This document shows, piece by piece, positions 11,036 through 22,031 of a stretch of 64,000 nucleotides of DNA (the first letter of the stretch is position 1; each line of letters opens with the position of its first letter). The DNA is taken from positions 114,284,660 through 114,348,659 of the forward strand of contig CM019824.1 of the NCBI GenBank assembly GCA_009763385.1. The letters are read 5' to 3'. The stretch is from Coix lacryma-jobi var. lacryma-jobi (taxonomy: Eukaryota; Streptophyta; Magnoliopsida; Poales; Poaceae). The position numbers and the translations under genes are program-made. The notes beneath the pieces are model-generated. The model ran no database searches. It saw only the letters and a program-made list of their open reading frames with translations, and was not told where the DNA came from.

Positions 11036-11070
11036 GACCGGTCCCACTTGGAGAATGACCGGTCGGCCAT
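11036..11070. repeat. Repeated ACCGGTC palindromes in the Gyp-A LTR
   Basis: GACCGACCGGTCC and GACCGGTCGG lie about 25 bp apart, roughly 190 bp upstream of the TATA box. In the right LTR (31115-31150) both units read GACCGACCGGTC. Position suggests a promoter-proximal element. Function is unknown. Confidence 0.6.
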
Positions 11071-11225
11071 GGAGCCCGTTTCGCCTCTGCCTTCTGGAAC
11101 ATTCTTCCACCGCCTCCTAGGACGCATCTCCACCATCCCCGAAGTCGGTTTGATCCAACGGTGGGCGATAAATGTGACGCGGATCGATGACATGGCTATT
11201 CCTTGCCCCCTACTCCAGCTCTGGC

Positions 11226-11233
11226 TATATAAG
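11226..11233 (+). promoter_or_regulatory. TATA box of the Gyp-A 5' LTR
   Basis: TATATAAG lies in a G+C-rich setting and is followed by a pyrimidine-rich stretch (CCCCCCTCTCC), as expected for an LTR core promoter. The same box is at 31309-31316 in the other LTR. Confidence 0.7.
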
Positions 11234-11327
11234 CAACCCCAGACCCCCCTCTCCAGGCATCTCCATCTTCATTATTCACCTCCACATCAGAAACTAGGGT
11301 TTCAATTAGAAGTAGAGGTCCCTCTAG

Positions 11328-11400
11328 TTGATCGTCTAGTTCTAGTTCTAGTTCATCTTCTAGTTCTAGATCTAGTTCTAGTTCATCATCTAGTTGTAAT
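11328..11400. repeat. CTAGTT-rich simple repeat in the Gyp-A LTR
   Basis: Repeats of CTAGTT/TCTAGTTC and CATCTTCTAG occur downstream of the TATA box and recur at 31410-31480. A similar CTAGTTCATC-rich stretch is in LTR-C (39310-39480), which supports kinship of the two LTRs. Confidence 0.75.
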
Positions 11401-12056
11401 CTAGAGAGGAGAAGGAGAGAGCTGAGGAGGAGCCGGATCTGTCGGATCTTCCTCGACATTGTATTGGTGCAGCATCTGGTTCGTCTTCAAGTAATCTCCA
11501 GGTTCTTCATTTACTATTTCTGAGTATTATATTTAATTTCAGTTCTTGCTTTATTTTATTTACTGGATCTCCGCTCGTATTGAGTGCTCTAGTTATCCGC
11601 GGTAATTAGAGTAGTAAGCGTTAGTGTAGACACGGTGTCTAGACTAGGGTTTACCTGAGTTTGCGCCCAATCCTCCGGATAGTTGTGGTAGCAACAGGGG
11701 TGACAGCTTTGTAGATTGTTATAATCCACCACGTTAGGATTGGTGTTTGCGTAGAGCTTTTTGGCAGCCTTCTCCCGATTACCCTTTTCCCAGTCTTTTT
11801 CGAGAATCGGAAAGGTACTGTTGCCCCGAAGTAAGTAAAGTATAGTGAGCCTTGAATTAAATAGACACGCTTAGAAAACCCTATATCCCTCTCTAACCAC
11901 ATTACCATTCTTTTCTTGGACGTTCTTAATTCTTCTAGTACACTTCACGTTCCCCGTGGAAATCGATACCATGGAATACTCTCGGGTGAAAGCTACATCG
12001 GTATCCGTGCGCTTGCGGATTTTTCTGTGTGCGTTTAAAATACCCAACAAGCTTTC

Positions 12057-12074
12057 TGGCGCCGTTGCCGGGGA
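12057..12074 (+). other. Primer-binding site of Gyp-A
   Basis: TGGCGCCGTTGCCGGGGA starts seven bases after the LTR end. It would pair with the 3' end of a tRNA ending in CGGCGCCA, probably aspartate tRNA as reported for Athila-type elements. I have not verified which tRNA. Confidence 0.85.
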
Positions 12075-12176
12075 ACGGTAGTTGTTCTAGAATCGAACCA
12101 AGTTCGTCCGTGTTTCTTTTCCTTTACCACCTTTTTCTTATCACCACCTTTACCTCACCACCACACTTCTTACCAC

Positions 12177-12421
12177 ATGGATTTCACTCCTATCTTAAAA
12201 TTCTTTGCTCCAAAGGGTGACTTGTTGGAGTCTCCACCAACATCACACCCCATTCTTACAAATGGCTATGAGCTTCACCCTGCTCTTATAGCCATGGTTC
12301 GGGAGAAATCCTTCTCTGGGTCAGAAGACGAAGATCCATACACATACCTTAGGGAATTTGAGGAGTTGTGTTCTTGTCAGACTATAGCTGGCATGACACA
12401 AGAGACCATTAAATTGAAACT
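12177..12421 (+). pseudogene. Gyp-A gag, first part (cut by Tek-1)
   Basis: The frame opens with MDFTPILKFFAPKGD and runs through NGYELHPALIAMVREKSFSG, then DPYTYLREFEELC and ETIKLKL. This is the N-terminal half of an Athila-like gag. The reading is cut by the Tek-1 LTR at 12422. Counting one copy of AAACT only, the same frame resumes at 25933 with FPFSRLGRARKWY, so Tek-1 landed in an intact stretch of gag. The Gyp-B gag at 43460-43640 has the same order of motifs. Confidence 0.9.
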
Positions 12422-15400
12422 TGTAACACCTCTGGTGTTTAAGATGTAATTAACCTGACATGTCATCATCATTATTCATTAATCATTCTTGCCTTGCATT
12501 TATGTTTGCTTAGTACTTTTGTAGCAATCTCTTTTCAAAAACCCTAAAGCCCAAATCTTCCTATAAGGGCAAAAATGGTAATTTCACCTCTGTGCCTAGC
12601 CTTGATTTTTTTTCCTTGTTCAATTTGATGTCTTGAAGCTTTGTTGTGTTGTTCAAAAATCAAAATCAAAAATCAGATTTCAAAGTCCTTTTGAAAAACC
12701 CTAATTTCCAAACCCTGGCTTTTACCCCTCTTTTAATAATTTGAAAACTATTCAAAATTTGGACTTGGTTGAAAAAGCAAAGTTGTAGATCTGGCCAAGA
12801 GAAACAACTTTGGTATTTACAAATTTTCAAGTTTCTATACAAAGTTTGAAGTAATTTCAAATTCATTCCAATTCCAGTTTTTGTCCCCTTTTCAGTTTTC
12901 AAAATTTATTCAAAAAACTATTGAGTTTCAGAAAAAGTGTATATTAGCAAAGTTGTAGGTTTTGATAAAAGGAACAGCTTTCATGTTTGCAGATTTCCAA
13001 CTTTCAATGTAAAATCAAAAGTAATTTTGAATTTATTCAAATCCCAAAAGTGTTCCCTTTTCTGATTTCAAATGTGGATCAAAAACTATTTGGATTTTGA
13101 AAATATTCAAATTGGCAAAGTTGTAGATCTCTTTTTTCTGAACAACTTTGATGTTTTGGGTTTTTGCTGCTCAGTTCAAATTTTGGAAGTAATTTGCAAA
13201 ATACAGAAATCAGTTCAAAAAGTCAAACCCTAGCCTACCCTGTTCATCTCCTACCTCGCGTAGGGGGGGGGCCGGCCATGGCCCGGTCACCGGCGCTGCG
13301 CGCGCCACGCGCTCGGCCGCCGTTCGCCTGCCCCCGTCCTGCCGCCGCTGGTCCCGTGATGATTTCGCGCCCGCATGCGCCGAGCGCTGACCTTGCCCCG
13401 TCCCCCACAGTGCCCAGCGAGTCGCCGCCGCGTGTTCAACGCCGGCGAGCTCACGCCCGTCCCCTGCACGCACGCCTGCCCTTCCGCCAGCGCGCAATCG
13501 AGTGCGCACGCCTCCGCCAAGCTTATCCGCCTGTGCGCGACGCTTATCCACCCCCGAGCACGCCTATAAAACCCACCGCCGGTGAGCCGGAACCCTCACC
13601 CGCCTCCGCCACCGTCGACACACCAGTCCAGAGCCTCTCCCACCCAACCACCTAGCTCAGAAGCTCCGCCGTGTTCTTGCGAAGCTTTTCCCCTCCTCAA
13701 TTTTACCGCCGCCGCCCCCTATTGCCCGGCGTAACCTCATCTGCTCGGATTCTGGCGAAACGCCGGTGAGCACGGATTTGGGAAATCCCCATTCCCCGGC
13801 CGTGATCTTCCTTCCCCGACCAATGTTCCTTCTTCCTCGCATCCTTGCGCGTCTAACCATGCCTCGATGATCCGTTGTGGTGCTCAGGAACGCCGGAACG
13901 CCGTCGCGACGCGGTTCTGCCCACCGACGACCCCCGCTCCGTCGACCTCCTAGCTCCGGCCGTCCCCTCGCCTCGCCACCGCGCATTATCGACTGCCGGT
14001 GAGCTCCTGAACCTCCCCATGCCCTTGGTTTCGCCCGAGCGCCTCTGCCGTGGCCGGAACGCCATCGCGCCGCCGCGGGGTGACCGCCGGCGTGAGGAAG
14101 ACGATGAACAGTGCGATTTTTCTTTTTCAGTTTGTTTTGAATAGTGTTCGAATTTCATCTTTTTGTGTAATTTTCTGTGTTGTTCCGAAAATTCTGAAAA
14201 AATTCAGGGTAGACTCTTTACACCTTGAAGTATTTTAGAAAAATATAAAACTTGACTTTTCTGCAAAAATTTGAAAATGTAAAATCCCTCTTTTAATTAA
14301 TAAATGGATGGTTTTGGATTTTTAGAAAATCATTTATAACTCCAAAAATCTATAGATAAATTTTTGTGAGCTTCCTATGCCATGTTTAGTCTCTGGTGAA
14401 ATTTGGAAGTCTTTTGGAACAAGTTGATTTTTGAGCCTTTATTTTAATTGTTAAATAGTGCCGTTTGTTAATTGATGTCTGATTTTATTTGAGCACCTTA
14501 ATGACCTCCAAAAATTATGAAATTTGTTTTGCCATCTATCTACACCATAATGAACTTATGTGATTAATTTGGTAATTTTTGGAGCAACTGCATAAAATGA
14601 CTTTTTTTAAAATAATTAAGAAAAATAGAAAAAAAATGATTAAGGTTCATGTTGTATGCCCTGTGTTGCATTGTTCATACTAGCATACTCATGAGCATGC
14701 ATCATTGCATTCGTATAGTCACCGAAGAAGGCGTCAAGATCGAGGCAGCCGCTGACGAACCTGTCCCTGAGGCTACCCCGAGCTCCGACAACTGCCCTGC
14801 CGCCCTCGAGCCTGCCCTCTTTGCTCTTCAAAGCAAGCCCCGGTGCATTTAACCCCTTTCCTTGAATTTATAAAATGATTTCCTTAAATGCTTTTGAGTT
14901 AAATTATTGCATTAGGTTTATAGGAGTTGTGTGCTATCCTAATTGATGCACTATCCACCTTGACCACTGATACACCCGATACCTGCTTTTCAAAAGTATT
15001 TGAAAAATGCTTAGGAATGCTTATTGAATTAGACTTTGCAATAAAATGTCATTTTCAAAAGTGTGATCACTGAAAGAATCTTTATGGGAATTTGGCTTTA
15101 CCTCCCGTTCGATGACTGCTTGCCTAGCTAGCATGTTGTCATTGTCGAGAAGAGGTTGTCCGCGCGTACGGTGCCGTCATGTTGTAGTCCGGGACTCAAC
15201 AGTTGACATCGACCGGGACAGGGTTCAAAAACCGACAGGACCTGTACTCTTGGGTTAGAGTCCCGAGGTGCTTGTTGCTGACGGAAAAACTTTAGGGACC
15301 ATCCGTATTGGGGCCTGCTGGTCAGGACTTATAACTATTCACATACTTCGGAAAGCTCTGGCTCCGAGGAATCCTTTATTGGACCGACAACCGCGCACTG

Positions 15401-16303
15401 GGAGTGGAGAGATGGCGGAAGTAGCATGTACCCACGTGGTCGTCGTACCTGGATAGGAGTGGTGTACTGTACTTCCGGGTGGCGTAGGACCGGGCCCAAT
15501 CTTGGAGGAATCGTGGTAGACGAGTTGGCATATGCAAGCTTGGGTGCTACATATGCAGTGTGGATAGGGATCCTCAGCTGAGTATTATTTATCCGGATTA
15601 ACGTTGCTCCTCGGTTATGGAGACTTGGTCCACTGACTGTCAACGGAGAGTGGTTCTCAACTAGGTATGTTTTGAAATGTAAAATGAATCATGAACGATG
15701 AAGAATTGAGGAATACTGAATCTTTCCAAAATAAAATAAGGTTTACAAAAAAAATGCTTTTCTGCAAAATACTTGATCTTGCTTAAACCTTACCTTGACT
15801 ACCCTAAGCCTCTCATTCGTGAGTCTTCTCCCTTTTCTTTAGTCGGGTAAGTCTTGTTGAGTACCCCAGTACTCAGGGTTTGTTACCCATGCTGCAGGTA
15901 TGACAGAGTCCCCGATGTGTCTTGCACCCTGCTGCGTGACCATCGTCCAGGAAGAGGCCGATGAGGCCGAAGAATATTTGTACACCCTCCGGCAGGGTGA
16001 TTATAAGTATCTTTGTTGTTCTCCACTACGTTGCCTATGTCTATCTCTATTATCAGAACTTGGTTTGTAAAACTATTTGGAACCCTGCTTTGTAAAACTA
16101 TTGTTATTTAAGTCTTCCGCTCTTTATTCCGATGTTATTTGTAAAAGTATGCAATGCTGTAACCGAATTGTGAGATGATCCTGCGGACATTGGGCACTGA
16201 TGTAGCCCGGTGGCGAACAGGTCTTAATCACATGGAACATGGGTTCGGCTGTCAGAGGTTGACAGGGACACGTGGGCCATGGGATTAGGGTCGTTCCGTC
16301 ACA
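12422..16303 (+). mobile_element. 5' LTR of Tek-1 (3882 bp)
   Basis: An AT-rich first 800 bp has repeated CAAAGTTGTAG-like phrases. A GC-rich promoter and leader follow (about 13250-14110), then AT-rich DNA and mixed DNA to the end at CCGTCACA. TATAAAA is at 13565. The phrase CCGGTGAGC occurs near 13579, 13765 and 13997 and resembles splice donors. Open frames here are shared with the other LTR only because the two LTRs are copies. Confidence 0.95.
13565..13571 (+). promoter_or_regulatory. TATA box of the Tek-1 5' LTR
   Basis: TATAAAA in CGCC-TATAAAA-CCCACC, followed by a C-rich leader. The same box is at 23175-23181 in the 3' LTR. It would leave a long transcribed leader of about 2.7 kb before the primer-binding site. 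Confidence 0.7.
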
Positions 16304-16306
16304 GAG

Positions 16307-16318
16307 TGGTATCGGAGC
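16307..16318 (+). other. Primer-binding site of Tek-1
   Basis: TGGTATCGGAGC begins three bases after the LTR end at 16303. This is the common chromovirus site matching initiator methionine tRNA. The leader from here to 16633 shows no gene. Confidence 0.9.
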
Positions 16319-16633
16319 ATCTCACTTTAACGTTGCAGTGTTCGTTTTTGCGAAAACTTCAAAAGACCTTTTGAGTCCAAACAAACTAAACTTGATTATT
16401 TTGAGTCCAAATTGCTTCTCTCATCTTGTCTCTCATATGGCAACACTAGCTAGTGGAACAACATGTTTTAAGCCCTATGTACCTTATTTATTTATTGCAT
16501 TGCTTTGTTCCGTAGGAACGATTCACGCATCATGTCATAATCACTTAAGTTAACTTCCTCTCTAAGTTCGTTGGGGTAGTATGCCTTTACCTGTTCTTGC
16601 TAGCCTTTCTCATCCATCTTCTCTTATCCAGAC

Positions 16634-17242
16634 ATGGCTCGCATCAAGCTGACTGCCCGCAAGTCGACTGGACCGCATGGTGTGCCACGCCACCAGCTGG
16701 CACCACGCGCTGGGGAGGAGACTGTTGAATCTTCCAACAGTCGTCGCTTTCCCCGCCACACCCGTAAGAACCTGAAGGAGGAGATCAAGGATCTAAAGGC
16801 TGAGCTGAAGAACTTGGAGCATGACTTCTACCACTCACGCTTGGAGTTTTATGAGGCACGAGCTTCCCTGGAGCAGGCCAACCGAAACACGGTTCACGCT
16901 ATCGAGCAGCGCAATGATGCTTGGAACCGCGAGGACGTCACCAGAGCCGAGCTCCACGGACTGCAGCAGTACACAGCTCAGATTGAACAGTTCAATGATA
17001 TGCTTCATGAGGAAGTACATCAGCTGTATGATCAACTCCACCCCTTGGTACCCCCGGTTATGGAAGACCCTGAGGACGGAGTAGTGGAAGAACCCGATGT
17101 GGAACAAGAGCCAGACGTGGACGAAGAAATTGAACCTACTGAGGACGTCCACGCTGAAGACGAGGACGAGGAGGAAGAGCCTGAGCTCATCCTCGAAGAA
17201 GAAGACGACGACGAAGAAATGATCATCATCGATGAGGACTAG
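16634..17242 (+). CDS. Extra ORF of Tek-1: histone H3 tail-like N-terminus, coiled coil, acidic tail (202 aa)
   Basis: An intact frame lies between the primer-binding site and gag, starting at the first ATG (ACATGGCTCGC). Residues 1-13 read MARIKLTARKSTG and residues 18-27 read PRHQLAPRAG. Histone H3 has the same order, ARxKxTARKSTG then PRxQLA, so the positions of K4, R8, K9, S10 and T11 are kept. Residues about 42-145 are charged with heptad-like spacing (LKEEIKDLKAELKNLEHDF) and should form a coiled coil. Residues about 150-202 are almost all Asp and Glu, ending IIIDED, like acidic tails of histone chaperones. Gag follows 255 bp later. The H3 likeness is direct. A role as a histone mimic or chromatin-targeting factor is inference. 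It is undamaged although gag-pol has three stops. Confidence 0.85.
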   Translation: MARIKLTARKSTGPHGVPRHQLAPRAGEETVESSNSRRFPRHTRKNLKEEIKDLKAELKNLEHDFYHSRLEFYEARASLEQANRNTVHAIEQRNDAWNREDVTRAELHGLQQYTAQIEQFNDMLHEEVHQLYDQLHPLVPPVMEDPEDGVVEEPDVEQEPDVDEEIEPTEDVHAEDEDEEEEPELILEEEDDDEEMIIIDED

Positions 17243-17497
17243 ACCCGTATTTAGAAGATGGAGTTCCCATGTGTCTGTACCACCTGCTTACCTAAAACCT
17301 TAGTCTAGGTCTGGGAGCGTTAGTCTGTCTTTTGTTAAGTCAGTCTGTATCTTTCTTTTCGTACCTTTCTCCTTATCAGTCCGTTGTTATCTGTCAGTCA
17401 TCTTTATCAATCTATCAGTTTTTGTATCAGAAGAAGCTATCAGTCTGTTGATTTCAGAACCCTATCTATGAATGCTAAGTTCCATGTTGCTTAACAG

Positions 17498-20400
17498 ATG
17501 CCTGTGAATACTCGCACTGGAGCTGGAGGTTCTGATGATGCCAACCTTCCAAACCCTCCACTTGTTCCTGCTACCCTGGCAGATGCCATTGCAGCCTTGG
17601 CAGCCGCTGCTAACCTGATGGCTCAAAATCAGGGGCAGCAGAACAATGGTCACCGTGGTCGCCATAACATCAACAACGAGACCACATATGTGGATTTCAC
17701 CGAGACCCGTCCACCAGTTTTCACCAAAGCAGATGAACCCCTAGAAGCTGATGACTGGCTCCGCACTATGGAGCAAAAGTTCAGTCTTCTCCGCTGTACC
17801 GACATCCAGAAGCCCCGGTTCGCTTCCCAGCAGCTTCGTGGTCCAGCAAGCGCTTGGTATGCCATCCTGTTGGCTGCCCAGCCAGAAGGTCATCAGTTGA
17901 CCTGGGAAGAGTTCCGCACCGCTTTCCATGCACATCACATCCCTTCGGGATTAATGAAGATGAAGCTTGATCAGTTTCTGGCACTGCAGCAGAAGGACTC
18001 CATAGTGATGTAGTATGTGGGTCAGTTCAACCATCTTAGCCAGTATGCCTCAGAGTATGTCAACACAGATGAAAAGAAGAGGGATTGTTTCCTTAGAGGT
18101 CTGCATCCTAAGATCCGCAGAAGTCTGTCCAATAACCTGACCGGTTCGTATCATGATGCCGTTGATCGTGCTGTTGCATATGAAGAAAGCAACCGTCAGT
18201 ATCAAGAGGAAAAGAAGAAGAAGAAAGCAGGATCCAGCAGCTTCTCTGGCAATCACAAGCGCCAGAGGGTCATATACCACCCCAGTCACCACCAAAATCG
18301 CCTACCTTACCCCAACCAGCAAGTGGTCGTCCGTACCGCGGCCACCACCCATAATGCCAACCAGCAGAGTGCCACACAGCCAGACGCCCCAGGTGTTCGT
18401 ATCACCACTCCACAAACAGCCTACAACCATCCCTGCTACAACTGCGGCCAGCTTGGTCACTGGTCTCGTGAGTGCCCAAAGCCCAAGAGGTATGCCCAGA
18501 ATACTCAGAAGAATCCTGGAGGATCTCAGCAGCAGCAGCACCGTGCACAGCAACAGCATGTTCAGAAAGGCAAAGTTGTCAAGAAGCACGGGCAAGTCTA
18601 CTACACCACTGTCGGCGACATCCCAGAAGGAGAGCCCGTCATGATCGATAGGTTTCCCGTTGCCAATCATCCTGCAGTCGTGTTGTTTGATTCTGGTGCA
18701 TCGCATTCCTTAATCAGTCGTACTTTTGTCATCAAGCATGAGATATCAATTGAGGATTTAAAAGAAAGTTTCTGCATATTTTCGCCTGGAGGGCGTATAA
18801 GTACTAAGGAAGTGGTTCGCCGTATACCAGTAATGTTGGGGGAACATGTATTTCCTACCACCATGATAGTGCTACGTGATCAGGAGATAGATGTCATCCT
18901 AGGCATGAATTGGATGTGCCAGTATAAAGCCATGATCGACATCCTGAATAGAGTTGTGAGAGTGGACATTCCCAATAGTACCTCCAAACTCCTTCTCCAA
19001 CCTACAATACCACAAAAACCAGCAGCCACACTTTTGAATACCACCTATGTTCTGGAAACCAGAGACATCCCCGTGGTCTGTGAATTCCCTGATGTTTTTC
19101 CGGAGGATTTGCCTGGTCTGCCTCCTGACCGTGATGTCGAGTTTGCCATAGAGCTAAAGCCCGGGACTGCTCCCATATCCCGCAGAGCTTATCGAATGCC
19201 TCCCAGAGAGTTGGCAGAGCTAAAAATCCAATTACAAGATTTGTTGGACAAGGGTTTCATTCGCCCAAGCACGTCTCCTTGGGGCTGTCCTGCAATCTTT
19301 GTAAAGAAGAAAGACAAGAGTCTCAGGCTATGTGTTGATTATCGCCCACTCAATGAGGTCACCATCAAAAATAAATATCCCTTGCCTCGTATTGATCTTC
19401 TCTTTGACCAGTTAGCTGGAGCCAAGGTATTCTCCAAGATCGATCTCAGATCTGGCTACCACCAAATAAAGATTCGTCCTGAAGATATTCCTAAAACAGC
19501 TTTCACCACCAGATACGGCCTATATGAGTACTTGGTCATGTCCTTCGGTTTGACCAATGCCCCTGCTCATTTCATGTACCTCATGAACTCTGTGTTCATG
19601 CCAGAGCTTGATAAATTCGTGGTCGTGTTCATTGACGACATCCTTGTCTACTCAAAAACCCCTGAAGATCACGCCGAGCATCTTCGTATCCTTCTATCCC
19701 GTCTCAGAGATCATCAGCTGTATGCCAAGTTCAGTAAATGTGAATTCTGGTTAGATCAGATACAGTTTCTTGGTCATGTCCTATCCGCTGAAGGTGTGTC
19801 ATTTGACCCTGGTAAAGTGGCAGACATTCTGGATTGGAAGCCACCTACCACTGTTCACCAAGTCCGCAGCTTTATGGGAATGGCTGGATATTATCGTCGA
19901 TTCATTCCGGATTTCTCAAGAATCGCCAAGCCTATCACTGAGTTAGTAAAGAATTCTGTGAAGTTTGTCTGGTCACCAGCCTGTGAGCAAGCCTTTCAAA
20001 CTCTGAAGAAACTGTTAACTACATCACCAGTGCTAGCCCAGCCGAACATCGAGAAGCCCTTTGATGTCTACTGTGATGCATCTGGTACTGGTTTGGGCTG
20101 TGTTTTGATGCAAGAAGGTCGAGTGATCGCATATGCCTCCCGACAGCTTAAGCGACATGAAGAGAATTATCCAACTCATGATCTCGAGTTAGCAGCAGTA
20201 GTGCATGCCTTAAAGATCTGGCGTCATTATCTGTTGGGCAGTACCTGTAATGTGTACACTGATCACAAAAGCCTGAAGTATATCTTCACTCAAGAAGAGC
20301 TGAATATGAGACAGAGAAGATGGCTTGAGTTAATTAAGGACTATGATCTTGAAGTGCATTACCATCCGGGTAAGGCGAATGTGGTCGCCGATGCACTCAG

Positions 20401-21961
20401 TCGCAAGTCTTATTGCAACTGTCTGATGAAGAAACCCTATGATTCTTCTTTGTGTTATGAGCTAGAAAAGTTGAATATTGAAATGATTCCACAAGGAACT
20501 CTGAATAATATCAGAATAGAAACCCCTATCAAAAAGCAGATCATCGCTGCACAGAAAGATAACCCTGGAATCAAGCACATCATCGAAAAGGTCCAATCCG
20601 GAAAGGCTGATTGTTTCAGGATTGATGATACATGAGTAGTATGGTTTAAGAATCGGTTAGTAGTTCCTAAAGTGCCTGAGTTAAGAAAGTTAATCCTTGA
20701 TGAAGCACACTTGACTAGATTCTCCATCCACCCCGGCAGCAACAAGATGTACCAGGACTTGAAGCAAAGGTTCTGGTGGACAAAGATGAAGATTGAGATC
20801 GCCCGGTATGTCGCTCAGTGTGATACTTGCCAGAAAGTCAAAGCTGTGCACATGAGGCCCGGAGGAGAATTGCAACCTTTACCTGTACCTGCTTGGAAAT
20901 GGGACGATATCAGTATGGATTTTATCAATGGGCTACCAAAGACACCAAAAGGTTTTGATTCCATCTGGGTGATCGTGGATCGCCTCACTAAGCAAGCTCA
21001 TTTCCTGCCAGTCAAAACCAGCTACACCGTCCCCACATATGCCACTTTGTACAAGAACCACATAGTGAAACTCCATGGCATACCCAAGACCATTGTCTCT
21101 GATCGTGGTACCCAGTTTGTCGCAAAATTTTGGAAAGCGTTCCATACCTCACTTGGAACCAAGCTCTTGCATAGTACAGCATATCATCCACAAACAGATG
21201 GACAAACTGAGTGAGTCAACCAAGTGTTAGAGGATATGTTGAGAGCATGTGTGCTCACCTTCGCAGATACTTGGGATAACTGTTTGCCCTTGGCAGAATT
21301 CTCATATAATAACAGTTACCAAGAGAGCATCAAAATGGCACCCTTTGAAGCACTGTACGGTCGCCGTTGTCGTACACCTCTTAGTTGGTCTGAACCTGGA
21401 GAAAGAGAATTCTTTGGAGTTGACCTAGTGAAAGATATGGAAGAAAAAGTCAAGCAAATACAAGAGAATATGAAAATTGCGCAATCTCGACAGAAGAGCT
21501 ATGCTGACAAAAGACGTCGACCTCTGAAGTTTCAAATCGGAGATTATGTGTACCTGAAAGTCTCACCCACCAAAGGAGTCACTCGTTTTGGAGTTAAAGG
21601 AAAGTTAGCACCTCGCTATATTGGTCCCTTTGAAATTATGGAATGTTGTGGCAAGGTAGCTTATAAGCTAAGGTTGCCTGATCATCTTTCGGCAGTTCAT
21701 AATGTGTTTCACGTCTCCCAACTCAAGAAGTGTCTCCGAGTGCCCGAACATGTGGTAGATGTTGAAGGTGTTGAGTTAGAACCTGATCTGTCATATTCTG
21801 AGTATCCAGTTCGTGTGTTGGATTACAAGGACCGTGTTACCCGGAGGACCACCACAAGATGGTACAAGATCCAATGGAACCAACACTCTGAAGAAGAAGC
21901 CACTTGGGAATCTGAAGACTTCTTAGCAAAGAACTATCCCGACTTTCTCGATACTCTGTAG
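17498..21961 (+). pseudogene. Tek-1 gag-pol with chromodomain, one frame with three in-frame stops
   Basis: It encodes particle protein, protease, reverse transcriptase, RNase H and integrase. In order: gag (PPVFTKADEPLEADDWL near 17710), zinc knuckle CYNCGQLGHWSREC (18434-18475), protease active site DSGASHS (18689), RT with KIDLRSGYHQI and FIDDILVYSK (about 19630), RNase H with DVYCDASGTGLG (about 20062), integrase HHCC zinc finger ending CDTCQKVKA (about 20840), integrase core with MDFINGLP, SDRGTQFV and YHPQTDGQTE, GPFEI-type C-terminus, and a chromodomain (YPVRVLDYKDR to WESEDFLAKNYPDFL, about 21800-21945). Stops are TAG at 18011 (in gag), TGA at 20633 (between RNase H and integrase) and TGA at 21212 (in the integrase core). 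No frameshift is needed. All three fit C-to-T or similar single changes. Confidence 0.95.
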
Positions 21962-22018
21962 ATGTAAGGTTTTGCCTTTTCCTTCTTAAGACGTGAAATC
22001 TCGGGGCAAGATTTCTTT

Positions 22019-22031
22019 TAGGGGGGAAGGT
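22019..22031 (+). other. Polypurine tract of Tek-1
   Basis: AGGGGGGAAGG followed by TT precedes the 3' LTR start TGTAACACC. The 57-bp stretch between the gag-pol stop and the tract has no other feature. Confidence 0.85.

Larger units (their letters stand above)
10681..12049 (+). mobile_element. 5' LTR of Gyp-A
   Basis: Starts TGTTGACGCTCACTAATGC and ends AAAATACCCAACA. It has the same length as its partner at 30764-32132, with a modest number of substitutions. It contains TATATAAG (11226), a CTAGTT-rich stretch (about 11328-11395), a GTGGTAGC...GGGTGACAGC module (about 11685-11705) and the U5 motif CGTGCGCTTGCGGAT near its end (12006-12020). Confidence 0.95.

Noticed and set aside
13164..13655. 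Open frame of 163 aa in the Tek-1 5' LTR, repeated at 22774-23265
   Set aside because: Conserved only because the two LTRs are copies of each other. Composition is Ala/Arg/Pro from GC-rich DNA, with no domain, and it crosses the TATA box.
17032..17229. Minus-strand Ser-rich frame
   Set aside because: It is the reverse reading of the acidic GAA/GAG/GAC codons of the H3-tail-like ORF.
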